Positions 1 to 4,554 of a stretch of DNA of 20,040 nucleotides are shown here, piece by piece; the stretch's first letter is position 1, and every line of letters starts with the position of its first letter. The position numbers were made by a program, and so were the translations under genes. A model generated the notes under the pieces. That model was not told the origin of the DNA. It worked only from the letters and a program-made list of their open reading frames with translations, and did no database searches. Where the stretch lies: the IMG/VR virus record IMGVR_UViG_3300009175_001425, positions 1 through 20,040 of that record. One strand, 5' to 3'. The stretch is from a virus.

Positions 1-501
1 GTCTTGTTGGTCTTCCTCTTTCTCGGGATTCTTTAGATTTTCAGAAACTGGGGAAATTTTCCCTTTCTCTTTCTTTTTCTCTGAAATATCTGTAGTAGTC
101 TCTGGTAATGGTGTACCCATTTTGGGTATTTGCATTTGCCCAAAATGGGTAAATGCATTTGTTGTTTTCCCGAATTGCTCTACGGCGTGGTAATTAATCC
201 GATACCACTTCGTTCGGTCCCTCTTGTCCTTATTATAGTTACCAACTTTGAGAAGTCCCTTACGGACTAGGGAGTCAATTGTCCGTATGATAGTGTTGGT
301 CCCCCACCACGGGAATTGCAATTGCCATTGGGTAACACTGTTATATATCCATCTAAATCCGTCGTGATTGTGTTTAGATGTCGATAACCAATAATGGACT
401 TGCTGGAGGACAATAGCCTCATTTAATCCGATTTCGGCTGCAACCTCTGGAATAATGACAAGCGGGTTCGTTTCCAATAATAACAATTTCGATTTTTTCA
501 T
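1..501 (-). CDS. DnaD-like phage replisome organizer, N-terminal part (3' end outside window)
   Basis: My translation of the minus strand from ATG at 501-499 stays open for 167 codons to the window edge. The start MKKSKLLLLETNPLVIIPEV, then IGLNEAIVLQQVHYWL, a WIYNSV segment, a winged-helix stretch TNTIIRTIDSLVRKGLLKVG and a TKWYRINY segment match the N-terminal winged-helix domain of phage replisome organizers of the DnaD/DnaB-like type, which load the replicative helicase at the phage origin. After about residue 125 the sequence becomes a charged Lys/Glu/Pro linker, where these proteins normally join their C-terminal domain. A strong Shine-Dalgarno (AAGGAG, 6 nt from ATG) supports the start. 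This gene is separated from the late operon by a terminator and a regulatory region, and its ribosome binding site is a predicted target of the antisense RNA at 542-615. Family identification is confident; the exact subfamily is not. Confidence 0.85.
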   Translation of the reverse strand, partial: MKKSKLLLLETNPLVIIPEVAAEIGLNEAIVLQQVHYWLSTSKHNHDGFRWIYNSVTQWQLQFPWWGTNTIIRTIDSLVRKGLLKVGNYNKDKRDRTKWYRINYHAVEQFGKTTNAFTHFGQMQIPKMGTPLPETTTDISEKKKEKGKISPVSENLKNPEKEEDQQD

Positions 502-502
502 A

Positions 503-532
503 CTTCACTCCTTTTTGCCCTGTTATCACTCT
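503..532 (-). promoter_or_regulatory. Ribosome binding region of the replication gene with two antisense target boxes
   Basis: Read on the minus strand, AGAGTG-AT-AACAGGGC (532-517) is followed by AAGGAGTG (513-506), which contains the Shine-Dalgarno of the gene starting at 501. Both boxes are complementary to the upstream C4-like RNA. AACAGGGC and AGAGTG pair with GCCCTGTT and CACTCT of that RNA, and AAGGAGTG can pair with CACTCTTT from the same loop (8 pairs, one G-U). This matches the known arrangement in which C4 RNA of P1/P7 pairs with target boxes at the ribosome binding site of the ant operon. That regulation occurs here is inferred from complementarity. Confidence 0.75.
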
Positions 533-541
533 AAAAAATCG

Positions 542-615
542 GGCGGCAGGCTGCCCCTAAAGAGTGCGAAACAGGGCAGTTTTTCTTTTGGGAGCAACCC
601 CAAAAGCCTGCCACC
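542..615 (-). ncRNA. C4-type phage antisense RNA
   Basis: The minus strand folds as a three-way junction of about 74 nt. The closing stem pairs GGTGGCAGGCT (615-605) with AGCCTGCCGCC (552-542), with one G-U. The first hairpin is CTTTTGGG/CCCAAAAG with a 6-nt loop (606-585). The second hairpin is CTGCCCT/AGGGGCAG (579-551), whose 14-nt loop GTTTCGCACTCTTT is left open. Size, architecture and the loop that is complementary to a box near a downstream start codon match the C4 antisense RNA class (P1/P7 c4, P4 CI RNA), which is processed from the leader of the operon it represses. The target here is the replisome organizer leader at 503-532. Loop-target pairing is mutually exclusive with parts of the second hairpin, giving a strand-exchange switch. 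The promoter is not clear from sequence. Identification is from remembered class features, not a covariance search. Confidence 0.82.
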
Positions 616-683
616 GTCATTTTTAAAAAATCAATGCATCTACACCCATATGCAAAATATAAAATTATTATTGCACTAAGATT

Positions 684-731
684 GAGATGCTTAAGAGATG
701 CCTAGAAGTGCCTGAGAGATGCCCGAATGCC
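684..731 (-). repeat. Helically phased short direct repeats (GGCATCTCT-like)
   Basis: On the plus strand the core (A/G)TGC(C) recurs five times (ATGC 687, ATGCC 698, GTGCC 708, ATGCC 719, ATGCC 727), mostly within GAGATGCC. Spacings are 11, 10, 11 and 8 bp, so four copies lie on one DNA face. An isolated copy, ATTGAGATGCC, sits at 1130-1140, matching ATTGAGATGC at 681-690. Placement about 70-115 bp upstream of the C4-like RNA suggests binding sites for a regulator or initiator. No protein binding can be shown from sequence. Confidence 0.6.
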
Positions 732-1038
732 TTGGTGGATTGGAATGAATACCAACCCGAATATCTACCTATATTAATTTCTCCTTAATTCACCGTCAAT
801 AAATTTTAAAATATTTTTGAAAGTTTGAAGATGGTGAGTAGAATCAAATATTGTCCTTCTCTCATTCCGCATGACCAAAATAAATACCCTCTACAATGCC
901 CTACAATCGATTTCCCTACCTACCCCCTCACCCTTACCTCAATTCATATCCTTTTTCGGTTTTAGACCTATCCTATCCATCAAGATTGACATGTTTTTAA
1001 ACTAATCCAATCCTAATAACTAATTCATTACTACTCAT

Positions 1039-1064
1039 TCAGCCCATTTGATCAATCTGGCTGA
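1039..1064. promoter_or_regulatory. Operator-like palindrome
   Basis: Outer arms TCAGCC (1039-1044) and GGCTGA (1059-1064) and an inner palindrome TTGATCAA (1048-1055) share one centre of symmetry, separated by non-matching 3-bp spacers on each side. This modular dyad is typical of a site for a dimeric DNA-binding protein, or could form a hairpin. No regulator gene is present in the window to pair it with. Confidence 0.45.
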
Positions 1065-1074
1065 TATTATCAAT

Positions 1075-1089
1075 GTTGACTCCGTCAAC
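1075..1089. promoter_or_regulatory. Small inverted repeat, operator-like
   Basis: GTTGAC and GTCAAC are perfect inverted arms around the 3-bp spacer TCC. The site lies 11 bp from the palindrome at 1039-1064. TTGAC resembles a -35 element in either direction, but no matching -10 element lies at about 17 bp, so I call it only as an operator-like dyad. Confidence 0.35.
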
Positions 1090-1208
1090 CCTCACGACAT
1101 ACTTCCTTATTATAATATGACTGTCTGGAATTGAGATGCCGGAAAAGGACAATATTTGATGTAACTCGTTCTTGGAGATAACTTTATATTTTTAATCTCA
1201 AAAAGTGG

Positions 1209-1246
1209 TTACGGATCTAAATCCCATATTTTACGGATCTAAATCC
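1209..1246. repeat. 16-bp direct repeat with 22-bp period
   Basis: TTACGGATCTAAATCC occurs at 1209-1224 and again, identically, at 1231-1246. The 22-bp period is about two helical turns, so both copies face the same side. This arrangement is common for iterons and tandem activator or repressor sites. No third copy was found nearby. Confidence 0.6.
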
Positions 1247-1277
1247 TCTTTCATTTTGCAAAAGCATAAATAAATTC

Positions 1278-1313
1278 TTAGTTTCTGTCGGGATATGGAA
1301 TGTAAGAAACTAA
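1278..1313 (+). terminator. Weak AT-rich hairpin followed by T run
   Basis: TTAGTTTCT (1278-1286) and AGAAACTAA (1305-1313) form a 9-bp stem around an 18-nt loop, followed on the plus strand by AGATTTTTTTG. It could end plus-strand transcription, but the stem is AT-rich, the loop long, and no plus-strand gene precedes it. It may simply be a structured AT-rich segment. Confidence 0.25.
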
Positions 1314-1356
1314 AGATTTTTTTGTAGAAAATGTCAGAAATTGGAACTTTAAAAAG

Positions 1357-1390
1357 AAAAAGGACCTAGGTTACAGTCCAGGTCCTTTTT
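1357..1390 (-). terminator. Intrinsic terminator of the late operon (possibly bidirectional)
   Basis: AAAAAGGACCT (1357-1367) and AGGTCCTTTTT (1380-1390) form an 11-bp stem around a 12-nt loop. On the minus strand the stem is followed by CTTTTT, giving a classic Rho-independent terminator about 165 bp after the stop of the last late gene. The A/T-flanked stem can also work on the other strand. It insulates the structural operon from the replication leader. Confidence 0.8.
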
Positions 1391-1555
1391 CCCACTTTTA
1401 ATACTGTAATTTCTTCTTTATTTTTTTAGTGAGTAATAATGTTTTTTTGCACTACTCTGTTTTTAAAAGAGGCAAAAACCGCTCGGTTCGAACCCCTATT
1501 TTGTGAGCAATACTAGTAATGCGATTATACAGCCCAACAAAAATTGTTTTACAGA
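1391..1555. other. Short non-coding segment between last late gene and terminator
   Basis: I see no gene here. The segment contains long T runs and, at 1485-1494, the perfect 10-bp palindrome GGTTCGAACC followed by CC, which resembles a tRNA T-arm. Flanking bases do not pair as a tRNA T stem and no CCA follows, so it is not called as a tRNA remnant. It could be an attachment-site core, but there is no integrase in the window to support this. Confidence 0.3.
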
Positions 1556-1903
1556 TTAATCTATGGATTTCTGCAAATCAATCACACCTTCTAATACCGT
1601 ATAGGTCTTCCCATTTGCCAAATTAACCCGAATATCAAATACATATTGCCGAATATCTATACTCTCCGTGTCTTCAGGTACAATATAGAAAAAGACTTCT
1701 CCTAATTCTATATCCCCAATCTCTCCCTGCCCTGATACTGCCGTAGATTTCTGAAATGTAATTGCGGAAATCTCTTTGTCAGTCTTAACCGTAAATAGAC
1801 AGGTTGCGCCTGTTAAATTGACAATGTCCAAGTCAGGATTTTTGACATATAACCGTATGGTCCTATTATCCCCAGAATTCAAATCTATAATCACATATTG
1901 CAT
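1556..1903 (-). CDS. BppU-like baseplate/tail N-terminal-domain protein
   Basis: The 115-aa protein begins MQYVIIDLNSGDNRTIRLYV, followed by NLTGATCLFTVKTD, a VFFYIVPEDTESI strand-loop and QYVFDIRV, then KTYTVLEGVIDLQ. This order (a Gly-Asp start, a Leu-Thr-Gly strand, an extended beta strand, a 'dT' turn, 'Y.yDi.v' and a closing 'tv..G.i.l') is that of the BppU N-terminal beta-sandwich found in baseplate upper proteins and similar small tail attachments. It is the last gene of the late operon, 13 bp after the preceding stop. The start lacks a strong Shine-Dalgarno, so the exact N terminus is less certain. I infer a virion role, perhaps attaching fibres. A small stand-alone domain like this could also be a chaperone. 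Confidence 0.55.
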   Translation of the reverse strand: MQYVIIDLNSGDNRTIRLYVKNPDLDIVNLTGATCLFTVKTDKEISAITFQKSTAVSGQGEIGDIELGEVFFYIVPEDTESIDIRQYVFDIRVNLANGKTYTVLEGVIDLQKSID

Positions 1904-1916
1904 AATAACTGTAACC

Positions 1917-2342
1917 TCAGTGGGTAATTGTAACTGTGGGAGTTGGTAAAAAATGATGGACTACATCCCGCAAAATGGGAGCCCCATACGGACTAATCAA
2001 AGCAAGGGCTAGGATACAAGTTAACTGGTTTCTAAATTGATACATTAGCCCGAGTTTGCCTTTTGGAGCAGATGCCAGGACACAAGAATTTGCATGACTA
2101 TTAATAGCGCGACTGATTGCTGTAGCCGTCTCTACCGCCTGATTACGGTCCCGTCTGACAATGTATATTGCCAACAGCCCAAACGCATTTGACAAATCCA
2201 AAATCCTATCTAGGCTGCCATTGGTCACAGTCTCACAACTTCGCAACAGATCTAGGGTCGATTCTCTCTGAGGGTCTGACAATTGGATGTCAGATTTTAC
2301 AGCCTCAATTTCATCCCCGATTTTCAATTTTATCTCACTCAT
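1917..2342 (-). CDS. Hypothetical protein with C-terminal hydrophobic segment
   Basis: I do not recognise this protein. The reading frame opens at an ATG at 2375, but the second ATG at 2342 (MSEIKLKIGD...) has a better ribosome site (GAGG 5 nt upstream), so I choose a 141-aa product. It begins with a charged, probably helical region. It then has a hydrophobic stretch around FGLLAIYIV and a stronger one, LTCILALALISPYGAPIL, near residues 107-124, just before the C-terminal end. One or two membrane segments are possible, so a lysis-related role such as holin is conceivable in this position after the tail genes. It does not look like a standard holin, and no endolysin is present in the window. 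The next gene downstream starts 13 bp away. Confidence 0.55.
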   Translation of the reverse strand: MSEIKLKIGDEIEAVKSDIQLSDPQRESTLDLLRSCETVTNGSLDRILDLSNAFGLLAIYIVRRDRNQAVETATAISRAINSHANSCVLASAPKGKLGLMYQFRNQLTCILALALISPYGAPILRDVVHHFLPTPTVTITH

Positions 2343-2421
2343 GGGCACCTCACTATTTGTTTGATTTGTTGTCATTTATTTCCGTGTGAGATATTCCCCC
2401 CACCGATTTTCTAATGTTTAA

Positions 2422-4020
2422 TTAATTATTCGTTAAATTATTAGTCACATTGTTGGCATTTCTAAAAAACAAATTTGTTTGATCTGAAAAAATAAATGCA
2501 TTGGTTGATCCCAAAAAAAATTTACTGAAGATCTGCGCACTAATCACATTAGACAGATTCGTAACCTCACTGGCATTGTGTAAATGTCCAGTGGGAGAAT
2601 AATTAGGCAAATAAACTGTATCGTTTGTACTAATCCAGTTAGTGATAGACATTTGTGCATACGCAATATGGACTGTACCAGATGCGTTACCCATGCCGGA
2701 CATGTTTGAGTCCATCGGTAACCGTACGGGCGAACATAGATAAATTGATGGATAAGTCATAACTTCTAAAAGGCTGTCACCACCACTAGAGCCGTCCCAC
2801 GATATTGACCACCCGAGCGCATTGGTAAATGGGGCGTCATCGGGATTATAGTCACGGGTATATGTACCCCATGCACCAGGGTTACTGCTACCCGCATCTG
2901 TAATAATAATAGTGTTAGTATTATCAACACTGGATATTTTTGCCATTGCCCCAAATTGATAAGATTGGACCGTGCTACTTAGAGAATCAATTGACGCCAA
3001 ACCATTGGTTATATCCGCTTTGACAAAACCATTGGTTAATCCGGGGAGTGAGTTAGTCGAAATACAGACACCTAGAGCATTCTGGACATACCCAGTAGTT
3101 GCCCAGCCATTGGTCACATCTGATTTGACGAATCCATTAGTCAGACTGGGCAATGCATTCGTAGGGATGAAACCACTGATAATATTATTTACAAAATTTG
3201 TTGATGCCAATCCGGGGAGTGAGTTAGTCGAGATATACAGCCCTCCATTTGTTAAAGCGTTGATTACCCTCGAATCATTCGTCTTGATAAATCCCTGCAA
3301 TAAATTTGTATTGGCTAAAGAGGCTACTGCATCATTTACAAAATTTGTTGATGCCAATGGAGATATCACATTGACGACAAAATCCGTAGAAGCCAGTCCA
3401 TTGATAATATCTGATTTTACAAATCCATTGGTCAAACTGGGTAGACTATTGGTGCTGATATACCCACTGATAATATTATTTACAAAATTTGTTGATGCCA
3501 ATGGAGATATCAAATTATTAACAAAATCTATCGATGCCAATCCATCAATGTCCCGCTGGATCAAATAGTTGTTTGCAAAATTTGTCCCCGATACACTCGG
3601 GTCATTATATATCCGAAAATTCCCAATCTTGATACTGGTCGGCATCCCATCAGCCCAAATCGTCACACCAAAAACAAATGGCACTTTGGGATTACCCAAC
3701 TCACAAAGTTGACTCGGAGAAAACGTGGCGTTGAATGTCCCATTGTTGGTATCCAGATTAGTTATTTTTGCAGTCACAACATCTTTGGAATCTGGACACC
3801 GCGCCCACCAAAAAACAGGATTAGAGGTCACACCCCCATTTGCAAATGACACAGGTTGCCCCTGATTTCTCACCGTCACCGCATAGGTCTGGCGATTGGC
3901 AAAATAGGCATACAACGGCGGCGCGAATGGTTGGGCAGTGTCAATCGTTACCGGGATCGATAACCCGTATGATAGAGATACGGTCGTCATTAATGCAGTG
4001 ACTATGGGTATCAGTCTCAT
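2422..4020 (-). CDS. Repetitive tail fibre-like protein with signal-like N terminus
   Basis: The 532-aa protein starts with a short basic-hydrophobic segment (MRLIPIVTALMTTVSLSYG), which looks like a Sec signal peptide cut after SYG. Residues about 22-145 form a beta-rich domain (YAYFANRQTYAVTVRNQGQP ... KIGNFRIYNDP) that resembles the BppU-type N-terminal domain of tail attachment proteins. Residues 161-349 are short repeats built on ASTNFVNNIIS, ISTNSLPSLTNG and FVKSDITNG, with units of 13 and 9 residues; this suits a trimeric fibre shaft. The remaining roughly 180 residues (TIIITDAGSS..., TGHLHNASEV) look like a globular tip with a 'GHxH' turn often seen in phage fibres. Position after the tail genes suggests host recognition. 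The family is inferred from composition and place, and the signal peptide is unusual for a virion protein. Confidence 0.65.
   Translation of the reverse strand: MRLIPIVTALMTTVSLSYGLSIPVTIDTAQPFAPPLYAYFANRQTYAVTVRNQGQPVSFANGGVTSNPVFWWARCPDSKDVVTAKITNLDTNNGTFNATFSPSQLCELGNPKVPFVFGVTIWADGMPTSIKIGNFRIYNDPSVSGTNFANNYLIQRDIDGLASIDFVNNLISPLASTNFVNNIISGYISTNSLPSLTNGFVKSDIINGLASTDFVVNVISPLASTNFVNDAVASLANTNLLQGFIKTNDSRVINALTNGGLYISTNSLPGLASTNFVNNIISGFIPTNALPSLTNGFVKSDVTNGWATTGYVQNALGVCISTNSLPGLTNGFVKADITNGLASIDSLSSTVQSYQFGAMAKISSVDNTNTIIITDAGSSNPGAWGTYTRDYNPDDAPFTNALGWSISWDGSSGGDSLLEVMTYPSIYLCSPVRLPMDSNMSGMGNASGTVHIAYAQMSITNWISTNDTVYLPNYSPTGHLHNASEVTNLSNVISAQIFSKFFLGSTNAFIFSDQTNLFFRNANNVTNNLTNN
2974..3540 (-). 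repeat. Intragenic repeats encoding the fibre shaft
   Basis: Residues 161-349 of the fibre-like protein are degenerate tandem units of 13 residues with interspersed 9-residue units. At DNA level short identical blocks recur, for example ACAAAATTTGTTGATGCCAA on the plus strand near 3190, 3338 and 3482. Repeats remain in frame, so expansion and contraction by 39 or 27 bp would change shaft length without breaking the gene. Confidence 0.8.
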
Positions 4021-4025
4021 AATTT

Positions 4026-4400
4026 TTATGCCTCCCAGATCCGGATCTGCACATACCCACTGCCAACCGACATCGCATAGGTGATCGTCGATATGTCATA
4101 GGCAGGGGTGGGACTTAGGAAATTTGTCACACCAGGCGGGATAGACAATAGTGTCGTTGCACCATTGTCAACCGACACCAGCACATTGCCTACCGTGTTG
4201 ATATTTGAGACAAACATGCACCCGAGAGACCCCACGGAGCCTTTGGAAAATGCTGTGGGGGCAGTGGTAATGGCTTGGACGGCAGTCGATATGGCTTTGC
4301 CCGTTTGGTCCAACATCGTGTTTTCGACCTGCTGCTGTTGGTCGCGGACAGAACCTTTGACCAATTGAGCGTATAAATTTATCGTGATTTCTTGTGACAT
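4026..4400 (-). CDS. Small hypothetical tail-region protein
   Basis: The 124-aa product is not recognised at family level. It starts MSQEITINLYAQLVKGSVRD and has a Gln-rich helix (DQQQQVENTMLDQ). It then has alternating short beta strands ending in YVQIRIWEA. The second half looks like a beta-sandwich (VLVSVDNGATTLLSIPPGVT), a pattern seen in small virion decoration or fibre-base proteins. A good ribosome site, AGGAGAGG, precedes the ATG by several bases. It lies 5 bp before the fibre gene and after a 154-bp intergenic gap that carries the conserved motif at 4436-4454. A structural or fibre-assembly role is inferred from place only. Confidence 0.55.
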   Translation of the reverse strand: MSQEITINLYAQLVKGSVRDQQQQVENTMLDQTGKAISTAVQAITTAPTAFSKGSVGSLGCMFVSNINTVGNVLVSVDNGATTLLSIPPGVTNFLSPTPAYDISTITYAMSVGSGYVQIRIWEA

Positions 4401-4554
4401 TTTAACCTCTCCTAAAATTATTTAACGACAGAACTCCACAAACATTTATACGCCCAAATGGCGTTGTTTGCTTTCGGAGGGGATGGACAGAAGGGTAATA
4501 CCAATACAAGGGGGACGGGATTTAAATCAATCGTGGGGCATCCCAGAGACTCAA
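4401..4554 (-). other. Intergenic gap carrying the conserved late motif
   Basis: No gene is visible in these 154 bp, which is long for this otherwise compact operon. The minus strand holds a small hairpin ACGCC/GGCGT (4464-4450) overlapping the conserved motif GGCGTATAAATGTTTGTGG (4454-4436), then GTTAAATAATTTTAGGAGAGG leading into the next gene. The motif and gap together suggest a promoter or processing site. Confidence 0.5.
4436..4454 (-). promoter_or_regulatory. Conserved intergenic motif, copy 3 (late-promoter candidate)
   Basis: Minus strand GGCGTATAAATGTTTGTGG matches copies at 12592-12574 and 15405-15387, consensus GGCGWATAAATGYTTGTGG. All three lie in gaps between late genes, 35-57 bp before the next start codon. 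The TATAAATG core resembles the T4-type late promoter -10 box TATAAATA. Alternatively it marks a tiny leader peptide, since each copy contains an ATG; here that ORF is only seven codons. Confidence 0.5.

Larger units (their letters stand above)
732..1356. other. Gene-free AT-rich regulatory/intergenic region
   Basis: I see no ORF with a convincing start, ribosome binding site and recognisable protein on either strand. The stretch is AT-rich and holds two palindromes (1039-1064, 1075-1089), a 16-bp direct repeat (1209-1246) and an AT-rich inverted repeat followed by a T run (1278-1313). It separates the late-operon terminator from the antisense-RNA and replication-gene unit. It is a reasonable place for promoters or a phage origin, but I could not identify a convincing -35/-10 pair with correct spacing. 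Confidence 0.6.

Noticed and set aside
531-620. 29-codon minus-strand frame (MTVAGFWG...) inside the antisense RNA
   Set aside because: It coincides with the hairpins of the RNA and lacks a Shine-Dalgarno. The bases are explained by RNA pairing rather than coding.
455-679. 74-aa plus-strand frame across the C4/leader region
   Set aside because: It runs antisense to both the replication gene start and the structured RNA. It has no ribosome site and no recognisable protein.
986-1019. TTGACA on the plus strand as a promoter -35
   Set aside because: The nearest AT-rich -10-like hexamer lies about 22 bp away instead of 17. No plus-strand gene follows.
2974-3540. Possible CRISPR-like repeats
   Set aside because: The repeats are degenerate, in frame with a coding gene and lack unique spacers of constant length.
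2972-3568. 198-aa plus-strand frame over the fibre repeats
   Set aside because: It is an antisense reading of the repeated shaft codons, with no ribosome site and no protein features of its own.
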